This document shows positions 8,771 to 17,148 of a stretch of DNA of 64,000 bases, piece by piece. Location of the stretch: the NCBI GenBank assembly GCA_963836425.1, contig CAWIJJ010000010.1:124001-188000 (forward strand), read 5' to 3'. The translations under genes were made by a program, and so were the position numbers. The stretch comes from CAWIJJ01 sp963836425 (GTDB lineage Bacteria > Acidobacteriota > Terriglobia > Bryobacterales > Bryobacteraceae). The notes beneath the pieces were generated by a model that saw only the letters and a program-made list of their open reading frames with translations, did not search any database and was not told the DNA's origin. Each line of letters starts with the position of its first letter. Position 1 is the stretch's first letter.

Positions 8771-9448
8771 GTGAAGCGAAACATTACCATTGCCGCCGAG
8801 GTGCGCAATTCGCGCGGCAAAAACGAAGCACGCCGCACGCGCCGCGACGGCCACATTCCGGCCGTGCTGTACGGCGCCTACAAGGATCCGGTCAGCGTCT
8901 CTCTCGACCCCAAGGAACTCTCCCGCCTGGTCCGAGGCAGCGGCCTGAATACGATTTTCGACCTCGCCGTCAACGGCGGCGAGACCACGCCCGTCATGGT
9001 CGTGGACCAGCAGGTGGATCCGATCCGCGGCAATCTCCTGCATGCCGATCTCAAGCGTATCGACCTTACCAAGCGCATCCGCGTCACCGTCCCGGTGCAC
9101 ACCTCCGGCGAGCCCAAGGGCGTCAAAGTGCAGGGCGGACTGCTCGAGGTGGTGACCCGCTCCATCGAAATCGAGTGCCTGCCGGACGAGATTCCGGACA
9201 GCTACACGGTGGATGTCACGGAACTGATGATCGGCCAGAGCCAGCGCGCCAGCGACGTTGGGGTTGCCGCGCCGGCCAAACTGCTGACACCTCCCGATAC
9301 GGTGGTTGCCCACGTCGTGGCCCTGCGCGCCGAAGCCGCCGCTACTCCCACCGAAGCCGCGCCCGTGGCCGGAGCGCCCGAGCCCGAAGTAGTCAAGAAG
9401 GGCAAGAAGGAAGAAGAGGCCGCGGCCGAAGAGAAAAAGAAGAAATAA
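8771..9448 (+). CDS. rplY: 50S ribosomal protein L25/CTC (long form)
   Basis: A GTG start at 8771 follows GAAGGAGAATGAA, a good ribosome site. The 225 residues are the long CTC form: an L25 domain that binds 5S rRNA (RNSRGKNEARRTRRDGHIPA, VLYGAYKDPVSV) plus the C-terminal beta domain (GLLEVVTRSIEIECLPDEIP). A charged tail ends in a run of Lys and Glu. It lies 78 bases after prs and 6 bases before pth, an arrangement (prs-rplY-pth) common in bacteria. Confidence 0.95.
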   Translation: MKRNITIAAEVRNSRGKNEARRTRRDGHIPAVLYGAYKDPVSVSLDPKELSRLVRGSGLNTIFDLAVNGGETTPVMVVDQQVDPIRGNLLHADLKRIDLTKRIRVTVPVHTSGEPKGVKVQGGLLEVVTRSIEIECLPDEIPDSYTVDVTELMIGQSQRASDVGVAAPAKLLTPPDTVVAHVVALRAEAAATPTEAAPVAGAPEPEVVKKGKKEEEAAAEEKKKK

Positions 9449-9454
9449 TCCGCC

Positions 9455-10045
9455 ATGTTCCTGGTGGCCGGTCTGGGGAACCCGGGCGAGGAGTACGCGC
9501 TCACGCCGCATAACCTGGGCTTCCTCACCGTGGACCGCCTGGCGGAGCGGCACGGCATCCGCATCACTCGCAAAGATTCGCGGGCCCTGGTGGGCATCGG
9601 CGAAATCGAGGGCCGCGAAGTGATGCTGGCCAAACCGCAGACGTACATGAATCTCAGCGGGGGCTCGGTAGCCTCGCTGATGGAGAAGCATTCGATCGAT
9701 CCCGCCGAGTTCGCGGTGATCTACGATGAACTGGATCTTCCGTGGCTTTCGCTGCGCATCAAACCGAAAGGTTCGGCGGCGGGCCATAAGGGGATGAAAT
9801 CGGTGATCGCGTCCCTGCATACCGATGAGGTGGTCAGGGTAAGGATGGGAATTCATCCGGGCCGTCCCGTGGAGGATGGCGCGGAATTTGTGCTGGCGCC
9901 CTTGCGGCGCTCGCAAATGAAGGAATTGGAGGAATTCGTCGATTACGCTGGCGACGCGGTTCGCTCCATACTTGCCGAGGGCGTCGAAAAGGCCATGACG
10001 AGATTCAATCGTCGCGCCCCTGGCTTAAACATAGAGGAAGCATGA
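9455..10045 (+). CDS. pth: peptidyl-tRNA hydrolase
   Basis: Releases peptides from stalled peptidyl-tRNA and recycles tRNA in the cytoplasm. The 196 residues fit the family. Active-site parts are seen: FLVAGLGNPGEEYALTPHNLG with catalytic His20, KPQTYMNLSGGSV, the YDELDLP segment with the conserved Asp, and the GSAAGHKGMKSVI loop. It overlaps the rpsF start by four bases (ATGA), so the two are translationally coupled. Confidence 0.97.
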   Translation: MFLVAGLGNPGEEYALTPHNLGFLTVDRLAERHGIRITRKDSRALVGIGEIEGREVMLAKPQTYMNLSGGSVASLMEKHSIDPAEFAVIYDELDLPWLSLRIKPKGSAAGHKGMKSVIASLHTDEVVRVRMGIHPGRPVEDGAEFVLAPLRRSQMKELEEFVDYAGDAVRSILAEGVEKAMTRFNRRAPGLNIEEA

Positions 10046-10488
10046 GGATTTACGAAGAGCTGTTTATAGTAAAGCCGGATGCTCCGGAAGAAGAAGTCGA
10101 TCAGTTCGTGGAGCAGATACGAACGCAGTTGACTTCGGCCGGAGCCACGGTAGACAAAGTCGAAAAATGGGGCAAGCGCCGGCTTGCTTACAAAGTAGAC
10201 AAATTCCGCGAAGGTTCCTACGTACTGTTCCAGTTCACTTCGGGACCCGAAGTGGTGAAGGAACTCGAACGCCGCCTGCGCGTTTCCGATTCGGTGCTGA
10301 AATTCCTGACGGTGCGCATCGATGAAACGCTGAAGCGGCTCGAGAAGCGGAAGAAGGAACGCGACAAGCGCGCGGCCAGGCGTGCTTCGCAGGCCCCGGC
10401 GGCGCCGGCGCCCGCGCAGCCCTCGCTCGCTCAACAGATGACGGAAGCTCCGGCGCCGGCCATGCCCGGCCAGCCGAAGGAGGGTTAA
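10042..10488 (+). CDS. rpsF: 30S ribosomal protein S6
   Basis: The 148 residues begin RIYEELFIVKPDAPEEEVD, the S6 core that pairs with S18 on the 30S platform, with KVEKWGKRRLAYKVDKFREG and YVLFQF following. An Ala/Pro-rich tail of about 40 residues extends beyond the usual end, as in many Acidobacteriota. It lies in the conserved order rpsF-rpsR-rplI, with 3 bases to rpsR. Confidence 0.97.
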   Translation: MRIYEELFIVKPDAPEEEVDQFVEQIRTQLTSAGATVDKVEKWGKRRLAYKVDKFREGSYVLFQFTSGPEVVKELERRLRVSDSVLKFLTVRIDETLKRLEKRKKERDKRAARRASQAPAAPAPAQPSLAQQMTEAPAPAMPGQPKEG

Positions 10489-10491
10489 ACC

Positions 10492-10791
10492 ATGGCGGAA
10501 TCCAGAGGAAGACCAGGCAGCGCCGGGCAGCGGCCGACGGGCGGCGACAAGGCGGTCGTCACCCAGAAGAAGCAATATTTCCGGCGCAAGAAAGTGTGCC
10601 GTTTCTGCGTCGAGAAGATCGACGACATCAATTACAAGGACGTGAAGATGCTGCACGCGTTCGTGGCGGAACGGGGCAAGATCATTCCCCGCCGCATTTC
10701 GGGTGTGTGCGCGCCGCATCAGCGCCGGCTGACCGACGCCATTAAAAAGGCCCGGAACATCGCGCTGCTGCCCTTCGCGGCGTCGTTCTAG
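10492..10791 (+). CDS. rpsR: 30S ribosomal protein S18
   Basis: The 99 residues hold the S18 core: RRKKVCRFCVEKIDDINYKD, then RGKIIPRRISGVCAPHQRRL and TDAIKKARNIALLPF. Cysteines at CRFC and GVC suggest the zinc-type (C+) version. The N-terminal 25 residues are an Arg/Gly-rich extension. The partner of S6 on the 30S subunit, encoded just upstream. Confidence 0.97.
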   Translation: MAESRGRPGSAGQRPTGGDKAVVTQKKQYFRRKKVCRFCVEKIDDINYKDVKMLHAFVAERGKIIPRRISGVCAPHQRRLTDAIKKARNIALLPFAASF

Positions 10792-10806
10792 CAGGAGGAA
10801 ATCGGC

Positions 10807-11253
10807 ATGGAAGTCATTCTCAGAGAAGATATCGAAAAGCTGGGCAGCCGCGGCGAAGTAGTGAAAGTCGCGTCCGGCTACGCCCGTAATTTCCTGCTGC
10901 CCAAACGGCTGGCAGTGGCGGCGACCGAATCCAACAAGAAGATTGTGGAGCAGGAGCGGCAGGCGCACGTCCGCCGCGAAGCCAAGCAGGTGGGCGAGGC
11001 GCAGGACCTGGCCAAGCTGCTGAACGGCGTGACCGTGACCATCTCCCAGAAAGCCGGGGAGAACGACCAGTTGTTCGGGTCAGTGACCTCGAAGGACGTC
11101 GCCGAAGCCCTCGCCGGTCAGAACTTCACCATCGACCGCCGGAAGATCCACCTCGACGATCCCATCAAGCAACTCGGCGAGTACAAAGTGCCCGTGCGGC
11201 TGCACCGCGATGTCACCGCGGAAATCAACGTCGTCGTGACAAAGGAAGAGTAA
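10807..11253 (+). CDS. rplI: 50S ribosomal protein L9
   Basis: The 148 residues have the two-domain L9 build: the 23S rRNA-binding N-domain (MEVILREDIEKLGSRGEVV, VKVASGYARNFLLPKRLAV), a long charged connecting helix, and a C-domain (FGSVTSKDVAEAL, IHLDDPIKQLGEYKVPVRLH). GGAGGA precedes the ATG. It is the last gene of the operon and is followed by a strong terminator. The 3' third of this gene has a decayed second copy at about 17316-17516. Confidence 0.97.
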   Translation: MEVILREDIEKLGSRGEVVKVASGYARNFLLPKRLAVAATESNKKIVEQERQAHVRREAKQVGEAQDLAKLLNGVTVTISQKAGENDQLFGSVTSKDVAEALAGQNFTIDRRKIHLDDPIKQLGEYKVPVRLHRDVTAEINVVVTKEE

Positions 11254-11289
11254 GCGGGCGGGCCTTTCCGCCACAGCGCAGGAAGAAGG

Positions 11290-11319
11290 GGACCGGGCGA
11301 TCCGGTCCTCTTTCTTTTT
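11290..11319 (+). terminator. Rho-independent terminator after rplI
   Basis: GGACCGG pairs with CCGGTCC across a short loop (11290-11308), followed by a T-rich run (tctttcttttt). It closes the apt-to-rplI housekeeping run. A degraded relative of this hairpin and T-run follows the second rplI fragment near 17550. Confidence 0.9.
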
Positions 11320-11337
11320 GGACTGGCAATATATGGC

Positions 11338-11527
11338 GTGAAGTACGTTTTCGCGGGCCATCTGCACCACAACGAATCAGGACGCGACACCGGCCTGGAG
11401 ATGGTCACCACCGGGCCGGCCGGCGAACCCCGGGCGGCAAATCGGAGCATTCGGCTGGTAAACGGATACCGGTCACATTTACTACGAGTTCGGCGGGCTG
11501 CCGGAGTCGCTTTCCAAAAGAATTTAA
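11338..11527 (+). pseudogene. C-terminal remnant of a calcineurin-like metallophosphoesterase
   Basis: One frame reads KYVFAGHLHHNESGRDTG then LEMVTTGPAGEP, the GHxH metal-binding end of a calcineurin-like phosphoesterase and what follows it. The typical tail TGHIYYEFGGLPESL continues in another frame after about 11470, with a stop in between. Only about 60 residues of a family that is usually 300 or more are left. It lies 18 bases after the rplI terminator, with no start signals, so it is a dead fragment probably left by the rearrangement that placed the following gene island here. Confidence 0.75.
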
Positions 11528-11663
11528 GACGCTCAATACCCGCAGATGCGTTTGAAGTACCACCCGCTTCATATCCAATCTCACTGATCGGATAGTAACT
11601 CTTTTGGATCTTTCAAACCTCGATTGGTGGTTGCCATACTATGACCAGTTCGCTCAACGTAGT

Positions 11664-12197
11664 ATGCGACTACTTCAATCGTGGCCGATTTTGCTTGCGG
11701 TGCTCCTGCCGGTGCTCGCCCATGGCGCTACCGCGACGGGCTCTCAGACGCTGAGCCTGAACCTCGGAGCGGCTGGTAAGTTGGCCATCGTCCAAACCAA
11801 TGTCAGCTTGACGCACGCCGGCTCTATTTTCTCCAATTTCACCGGCACCGTTACGGTTCAGTACAAGATCCGCACTTCCGTCTCCACGGGGAGTGCCTTC
11901 ATCACGGCACGAGCGGGCGCAGAGTTCTCTCCCTCAAACGGCCCGCACATCGGAACGGGCGATCTCACTTATACATGCACCGGCGCGACCATCGGGACCG
12001 GTTGTTCCGGAACGCAGACCGTAAGCCTCAGTTCCCAAACCAATGTCGTAACCGTCGGAAGCGGGGTGTGCACGGGGGCACAATGCGGAGGAGCGAATCC
12101 GAATTCTGTCAGTACCAGTTTGGCCCTGGTGGATAGCCCGGTTTTCAAGACCGGAAGTTACTCCACAAATCTCACATTCTCAATCAGCTCACTTTGA
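11664..12197 (+). CDS. small exported protein, possible pilin-like subunit 1
   Basis: From the ATG at 11664 the protein has 177 residues with a signal peptide (LLQSWPILLAVLLPVLAHGA). An in-frame TTG at 11604 would add 20 residues that do not look like a signal. The mature part is Ser/Thr/Gly-rich and beta-like, with a Cys pair in the middle (LTYTCTGATIGTGCSG) and another near the end (VCTGAQCGG), and ends VFKTGSYSTNLTFSISSL. The ending G-x-Y-x-x-x-L-T-x-S-I-x-x-L is shared with the next gene and resembles the last strand of spore-coat-U/pilin domains, which carry signals read by a periplasmic chaperone. The subunit role is inferred from this and from the chaperone three genes downstream. Confidence 0.7.
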   Translation: MRLLQSWPILLAVLLPVLAHGATATGSQTLSLNLGAAGKLAIVQTNVSLTHAGSIFSNFTGTVTVQYKIRTSVSTGSAFITARAGAEFSPSNGPHIGTGDLTYTCTGATIGTGCSGTQTVSLSSQTNVVTVGSGVCTGAQCGGANPNSVSTSLALVDSPVFKTGSYSTNLTFSISSL

Positions 12198-12209
12198 AAA
12201 GGAAGGACC

Positions 12210-12767
12210 ATGAAAATAACGCGTAATCTCCTGCGCCTTGCGGCTGCCGTCTTGCTTCTGGCCGCTATGGGCGCCTTTCCGGCATTTGGACAGACATTCG
12301 CAGTAAGCGGAACCACGACCCTCGGAGTGACAGTGGGACCGGAAGCTGCGATTGCCATCCCCGTGCCGGCTACAACACTCGCAACCACCGGCACGCTCTT
12401 TGCCGATTACATTGGAAGCACCGGCTTTACGTATAAGATCCGCACGACTCAGTCGAGTGGTCAAGGGCATATCAACCTGAAGATCACCACGGACTTCAGC
12501 GGATCGGGCGGGCCGAAAGTGGCCGCCCCACCGACGGCGGGCGACGCGTTAACCTACACCTGCTCCTCGGCCTCGTCGGGCACCCCTTGCTCATCGGCGC
12601 AGACGGCGAGCACAACAGCGGATACCACGGTGGTCAGCTTTGGCGCCGACGCACACTCCACGAAAGCTGGGGATTCAGGCACCGTATCCTGGAACCTGAC
12701 CAACGATCCGGTATACCAAACCGGCACGTACAGCGCCGTAGCGACGCTGACGATTTCGGTACTTTAG
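12210..12767 (+). CDS. small exported protein, possible pilin-like subunit 2
   Basis: The 185 residues start with a clear signal peptide (LLRLAAAVLLLAAMGAFPAFG). AAAAGGAAGGACC precedes the ATG, a good ribosome site. The mature domain parallels subunit 1: TGFTYKIRTTQSSGQGHI against the VQYKIRTSVSTG stretch of the first protein, LTYTCSSASSGTPCSSAQ against its Cys-pair region, and the end YQTGTYSAVATLTISVL. The two are therefore paralogues from tandem duplication. The Cys spacing and the last strand agree with the SCPU (spore coat U) type of chaperone-usher subunit, but no polymerisation data can be read from sequence. Confidence 0.75.
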   Translation: MKITRNLLRLAAAVLLLAAMGAFPAFGQTFAVSGTTTLGVTVGPEAAIAIPVPATTLATTGTLFADYIGSTGFTYKIRTTQSSGQGHINLKITTDFSGSGGPKVAAPPTAGDALTYTCSSASSGTPCSSAQTASTTADTTVVSFGADAHSTKAGDSGTVSWNLTNDPVYQTGTYSAVATLTISVL

Positions 12768-12776
12768 GAAAGGCCG

Positions 12777-13256
12777 GTGATGGTACTCCGACTCACGCTG
12801 ATTCTCGCCGTCGCGACCAGCGCCGCGTTGGCCTCGACCATCACCGGACTCACCATTACTCCCTCCACCATCTCGTTCTCGTCGTCCGATCCCGATCTTT
12901 CAGCCAACGGCAGCAGCAGTTCGACGGTCCGCTGGACGATGGGCGGCAACCCCTTCGGGGGCTGGTCGATGACTATACGGGCGACCAGCCCCACCCTGAC
13001 AGGCTGCCCGTCCGTGCCCGTGAGTGCGATCCGCGTGCAGTGCACGTCGGTATCGCCGCAGCTCGTGGGCAACGGCTCCTGTGGCGGCGCAATCAACCTG
13101 TCGACCACCGGGCAAACCGTTGCCTCGGGAACGTGGCAGGGTCTCGGTATAGGCGCGACAGTAGCTACGTTCTCTTTCGTCTTTACAGACGCTTGGAGAT
13201 ATCCTGCGAGCTCTTCATGTTCCATACAACTCAACTACACGATCACCAGCGACTAG
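12777..13256 (+). CDS. small exported protein, possible pilin-like subunit 3
   Basis: The 159 residues begin with a signal peptide (VLRLTLILAVATSAALA). The mature domain is Ser/Thr-rich with cysteines at TGCPSV, VQCTSV and GNGSCGG and one near the end in SSSCSIQLNYTITSD, again a short beta-strand ending like the other subunits. It is more distant from the first two. It lies 9 bases downstream of subunit 2 and about 95 bases before the chaperone gene. Function is inferred from position only. Confidence 0.7.
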   Translation: MMVLRLTLILAVATSAALASTITGLTITPSTISFSSSDPDLSANGSSSSTVRWTMGGNPFGGWSMTIRATSPTLTGCPSVPVSAIRVQCTSVSPQLVGNGSCGGAINLSTTGQTVASGTWQGLGIGATVATFSFVFTDAWRYPASSSCSIQLNYTITSD

Positions 13257-13351
13257 GACTGCGCCGGCCTGATTCGTTTCTTCCGCTTGCTGAGGCGCGC
13301 GGCTCGGAACAGGTTCTGAAGCGCGACCGTCAGGAAGCGGACCAGACGGTC

Positions 13352-14233
13352 ATGGAACCAGGACTGCAGTGCCGTGGCGCAAACACTCGTAATGGCCGTG
13401 CCCGCTCCGCGGGGCCGCGCGTCGTCGCGGCTGCGTGTGCCGCGCCGCGGCTCGCGGCCGCGTTTCTCTTCGCGCTGGTACCGCTTAGCGCACAGGTGGG
13501 CCTGGGCCTCTCGCCGATGCGTGTGGAACTTCGCCTGGCGCCGGGTGCGAGCTTCACTGGCGCGCTCCGCCTGGTCAACGAGGGCTCCGCGGTCCGCGGT
13601 CGCGCGACCCTTCTGGATTTCCAGTTGGACGACCAGCAGACGCCCCAGTTCGAAGAGCGGATTCCGAATGAAGCGGCGTACTCCTGCCGCGACTGGCTGA
13701 CACTGAATCCCATGGAAGCCGATCTGCCCGCCAATGGCGAATCGGTAGTGCGCTACACGCTGCGGGTCCCGCCCGCGGCCACGGCGCGCAGCTACTACTG
13801 CGCGGCGGGATTCACCAGCTCGCCTCCCGCAAACTCACCGAATCAGGGTATGGGAATGCAGACTGCCGTGCGCATCGTTGCCGCCTTCTACGTGATCGTG
13901 GGCAGCCCGGCGGTCGAAGGCCAGCTGGATCAGATCCTTTTAGAACGAGTTCCCAACTCCAAAGAGATGCGCGCGGTGGTGGTAGTCGAGAACTCGGGAA
14001 AGATGTATTTCCGTCCGAACGGCTCGCTCACGGTCCTGGACCAGGGCGGCCAGGTTTTGGAAACGCACGAGCTGACGCCTGTTCCCATCCTGCCCGAGCG
14101 CCGGCAGCGCCTCCTGTTTCCGCTGAAAATTGCCGATGGCCAGCCCTGCACCATCAAGGTGCGGCTCGATTTGGGAACCGGCGAGATCCAGGAAGGCAGC
14201 GCGGTTGTTGCGGGCGCAAACGTGCTGCGGTGA
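13352..14233 (+). CDS. PapD-like periplasmic pili assembly chaperone
   Basis: About 293 residues from the ATG at 13352; the hydrophobic export segment (RLAAAFLFALVPLSAQ) is preceded by an Arg-rich stretch, so the true start may be later. The mature part opens with GLGLSPMRVELRLAPGASFT, the first strand pattern of COG3121 chaperones (P-x-R-V-x-L-x-P-G-x-x), then an Ig-like domain with GALRLVNEG, and a second beta domain with VVVENSGKMYFRPNGSLTV. Such chaperones donate a strand to fold pilin subunits in the periplasm before an usher assembles them. Its place between small exported subunits and a barrel protein supports this role. Its GTGA stop overlaps the next start. Confidence 0.75.
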   Translation: MEPGLQCRGANTRNGRARSAGPRVVAAACAAPRLAAAFLFALVPLSAQVGLGLSPMRVELRLAPGASFTGALRLVNEGSAVRGRATLLDFQLDDQQTPQFEERIPNEAAYSCRDWLTLNPMEADLPANGESVVRYTLRVPPAATARSYYCAAGFTSSPPANSPNQGMGMQTAVRIVAAFYVIVGSPAVEGQLDQILLERVPNSKEMRAVVVVENSGKMYFRPNGSLTVLDQGGQVLETHELTPVPILPERRQRLLFPLKIADGQPCTIKVRLDLGTGEIQEGSAVVAGANVLR

Positions 14234-16515
14234 AGCCCGCAATTGCACTCGCGGCTGCGGTACTCGCTGTTGGGCACGTGCCCGCGACTGCGCAGAGCGG
14301 GGGCTTGGCCGAACTCTCGATTCAAGGCTACTACCTGCGGACGGGCTCCCAACTTTCCGCAGGCACCACCGGACTGGGTTTCAAGATCGACCAGTTCCTC
14401 CCCAATACCGGGCTGCTGCGCGCAAACTTCGAAGCCTACCGCAGCGGCGGCTTTCAACTGGCTGACAACTACCTCCAGTTGCGGCGGCTGATCTGGCGCG
14501 GCCTGCGGTGGAATTTCAACGGCGGGGATTTCCGCGTTTCCGGCACTGTCCTTCCCGCCCCGTTCACCAACCTGTTTATTCCGGAAATACAAGCCCGCGG
14601 CGTGCAGGTGGAGGCTGCGGACAGCCGCCGCGAGTACTCCATATTCTACGGTGGTGAAACTCTCATGGCCGGTCCGCGCATCCCGTTCCGCGCCCGGATT
14701 CCACAGAACGTGCTGGGCGCATCGGTGCGCCAGAGGAACGGCCGGCTGGAAACCGGCGCCCGGGCCTTACTGTTGACAAACAGCCGTACAGCAGAGGGCG
14801 GATTTATCCCGGCGGGGCGCAACTTCACCACAGCCGGCAACCTGTCGGTGTTTTCCTCTTTCACGTTCAACGACCACTTCCGCTGGTACGGCGAAGCCAC
14901 GGTTGCGCGCGCCCGAAGCGGCGACGACATTCGTCCCGGCGGCGCGTTCTCGTACCTCTTCGGGCCCGCCTGGGAGAGCCCGAGGCTCACCGTACGGGTG
15001 AACTACGCGAACCTGGCGCGGACCTACCTTCCCCTCATCGGCTACTGGGTCGGCGACCGTAAAGGCCCGTTCGGCGAGTTCCAGTTGCGCCCCTTCCGCC
15101 GCTTCCAGATTTTTGGTTCCGCCAGCCGCTACGAGACGGCGTCCAGGACGGAAGGTAAACTTCCCTTCCTTCGCTCCGAGGCGCAGTCGGCCGGATTCTA
15201 CGTCGACATGCCGCTGAAGGTCAATCTCTCGACGCAAGTGTCGTCCTCCAGTTTTGAATCGTCCGATCCTTTGAGAGGCGACGCACAACGATCCACCAAC
15301 CGTCAATGGAGCGCCACTCTAAGCCGCCGGATCGGCCCTGATACGATTCGCGTTTCCGCCCGGGATTCGCGCATCGTGGCCACCGCCCTCACCGGCACCG
15401 AGAGGTCCGTGGAAACCGAACACATGCTTCAATTCGGCCATTTTCTGGTAGGCGGGGGGGTGCGCGCACAGCAGACCTCCGGGACCGAACGGCGCCGTTC
15501 GGTTTATGCGCGCGGTTCGGCTCAGCTCAATCTCGGACGAGTGAGCGCCTTCGCGTTTTACGAGGGCGGCAAAGACCTGGCGGACAGCACCGTCTTCGCC
15601 ACTAACGCCACCAATTCCACCGTGGTCAGCGCCAGTGTGCGGGTGACCCGCCGCTGGAGCGTTCAAACAGAAGCCTTCCGCAGCCACCTCATCAGCGAAA
15701 TCAATCCCGAAAACCTGTTTGTGCAGGCGAGCCAGAACCTTGCGCTCGGCTCCGTGCTGAGCCGTTTCAATCAGTGGAGCTTTCTGTTCCGCATCGTCCG
15801 GACCTTTAGTTGGGGGGCGGCGTTGCCTGCTGCCGGGCTGGACCAGTTCGTCGCCAGGCGCTTGCCGATCACCGGAACCGTGGAGGGATACGTGTACCTG
15901 GTGACCGCGTCCGGCCGGGAACCGGCGCCCGGCGTGGCGCTGAACCTCGAGACCGGCCAGTCGGCCGTCACCGACGGGAATGGGAAATACAAGCTTGCCG
16001 ACGTCGCGGAGGGTCCGCACTCGGTAGCCATCGACATGGAACGGTTGCCGGCCGACTATAACCCGGGCCCGCGAGTCACAGCCGCGGTAGCGGCTAGCCC
16101 GCGGCAGACCGCGCACGCCGATTTCGAGGTCTATAGCCTCGGCGGCTTCGGCGGCAAGGTCACCGCTCGCGTCGGGGCGGGGTTTGAGTCGCTGGAGGGC
16201 ATTCTGATCCGGCTCGAACCTGGTGGCCAGTACACCGTCACGGCCAGCAACGGCAGCTTTGCCTTCTACAACCTGACGGAGGGTACCTACCGTGCGCGCA
16301 TCGACCCGGCTACGCTTCCCGCCCGAGCGCGCCTCATCGGTGACGCCGTGATCCCGGTTACGATCAGGGCCGGACGAACCGGAGCTGCGGTGGAGTTCCT
16401 GATCGACAGGGAGACCGCCGCGCAACGTCCGGTCCGCCAGATGTTCGAGCGGGTCCTCGATGGACCCGCCGGCGCAACCTGGGATCCATCCGCAAAACTG
16501 CCCCAGAAGTACTAG
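14230..16515 (+). CDS. outer-membrane beta-barrel protein with C-terminal CNA-B-like domains, usher-like position
   Basis: A GTG start at 14230 overlaps the chaperone stop, giving 761 residues with a signal peptide (PAIALAAAVLAVGHVPATA). Residues about 25-540 are strand-rich with many aromatic/Arg alternations (FRWYGEATVARARSG, FEFQLRPFRR-like turns), fitting an outer-membrane barrel. From about 550 two carboxypeptidase-regulatory/CNA-B-like domains follow (TGTVEGYVYLVTASGREPAP with VTDGNGKYKLADVAEGPHSV, and FGGKVTARVGAG with ASNGSFAFYNLTEGTYRARI). Classical FimD ushers also have a barrel with small C-terminal beta domains, but I see no FimD signature here. A secretion pore for the exported subunits is the best guess. 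Confidence 0.6.
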   Translation: MKPAIALAAAVLAVGHVPATAQSGGLAELSIQGYYLRTGSQLSAGTTGLGFKIDQFLPNTGLLRANFEAYRSGGFQLADNYLQLRRLIWRGLRWNFNGGDFRVSGTVLPAPFTNLFIPEIQARGVQVEAADSRREYSIFYGGETLMAGPRIPFRARIPQNVLGASVRQRNGRLETGARALLLTNSRTAEGGFIPAGRNFTTAGNLSVFSSFTFNDHFRWYGEATVARARSGDDIRPGGAFSYLFGPAWESPRLTVRVNYANLARTYLPLIGYWVGDRKGPFGEFQLRPFRRFQIFGSASRYETASRTEGKLPFLRSEAQSAGFYVDMPLKVNLSTQVSSSSFESSDPLRGDAQRSTNRQWSATLSRRIGPDTIRVSARDSRIVATALTGTERSVETEHMLQFGHFLVGGGVRAQQTSGTERRRSVYARGSAQLNLGRVSAFAFYEGGKDLADSTVFATNATNSTVVSASVRVTRRWSVQTEAFRSHLISEINPENLFVQASQNLALGSVLSRFNQWSFLFRIVRTFSWGAALPAAGLDQFVARRLPITGTVEGYVYLVTASGREPAPGVALNLETGQSAVTDGNGKYKLADVAEGPHSVAIDMERLPADYNPGPRVTAAVAASPRQTAHADFEVYSLGGFGGKVTARVGAGFESLEGILIRLEPGGQYTVTASNGSFAFYNLTEGTYRARIDPATLPARARLIGDAVIPVTIRAGRTGAAVEFLIDRETAAQRPVRQMFERVLDGPAGATWDPSAKLPQKY

Positions 16516-16588
16516 ATCACAGACTCCCGATTCGACGGTACATTTTCTCCCGATTGGCCGTTGTTTTCCATGACCCCGCATATGTAAA

Positions 16589-16608
16589 CTTCGGTTAACT
16601 CGCCGAAG
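16589..16608. promoter_or_regulatory. hairpin just upstream of the 16618 start
   Basis: CTTCGG (16589-16594) and CCGAAG (16603-16608) pair around an 8-base loop that includes GTTAAC. The hairpin ends 9 bases before the GTG start, where a ribosome site would be, and could control translation of the next gene. Confidence 0.35.
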
Positions 16609-16617
16609 AGATACATA

Positions 16618-17148
16618 GTGCCGCGCCGGAATCTAATCTTCGCCAGTCTCGCCGGTTGCTGCCTGGCTCTTACGCTCGTAGCCCAGCACAGCGCCAACAC
16701 GACCCTGATGCTGCAGGTATCCCCGGAAGAGCAGATTGCGCCAACGCAAGTCTCTTTGAGCTTCCAGGTGTCGCCGGATGGCACGGCCGACCTGACCACC
16801 CAAAGTGCGACGGTAACGGCGCGAGTCAGGGCACTCCCCGGACGCCAAATTCGAGTCATCGCTCACGCCTTGCCCCTCGCCGGCCCGGCGGGCCCCATCC
16901 CGGAAACCAATCTGCTGTGGAGCGGCTCCGCGGCTTCGGCAGCAGCAGGAGGACTCGCGGCCAGTTGTACCAGTGGATCTTTCCAGGTGGCAGGTGTCCA
17001 GGACTTCGCCGCCGGGTGGAATCGATCGGGCAGCCTCACGTGCTCGGTGGTATTTTCCCTCGCGGCGCCGCGGAGTCTCCCGCCGGGCAGGTACACCGGC
17101 GTCGTCGCACTGTCCATTCGCGCAGATGGCACGGAACCGCAACCGTAA
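16618..17148 (+). CDS. small exported protein, possible fourth subunit
   Basis: A GTG start gives 176 residues with a signal peptide (LIFASLAGCCLALTLVAQ). The mature domain is beta-like with cysteines in AASCTSGSFQ and GSLTCSVVFSL and ends PPGRYTGVVALSIRADG. The ending P-G-x-Y-x-G-x-V-x-L-S-I again recalls the last strand of pilin/SCPU domains and of the first two subunits. It follows the barrel gene after about 100 bases and may be a tip or anchor subunit; this is inference. No other domain is recognised. Confidence 0.65.
   Translation: MPRRNLIFASLAGCCLALTLVAQHSANTTLMLQVSPEEQIAPTQVSLSFQVSPDGTADLTTQSATVTARVRALPGRQIRVIAHALPLAGPAGPIPETNLLWSGSAASAAAGGLAASCTSGSFQVAGVQDFAAGWNRSGSLTCSVVFSLAAPRSLPPGRYTGVVALSIRADGTEPQP

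Noticed and set aside
8615..9916. Minus-strand frame of 433 codons across rplY and pth
   Set aside because: Complement of two certain genes; no start signal and no domain.
14230..16515. Classical FimD usher
   Set aside because: Barrel-like and in the right place, but I could not find the FimD N-terminal or plug patterns, so I call it only usher-like by position.
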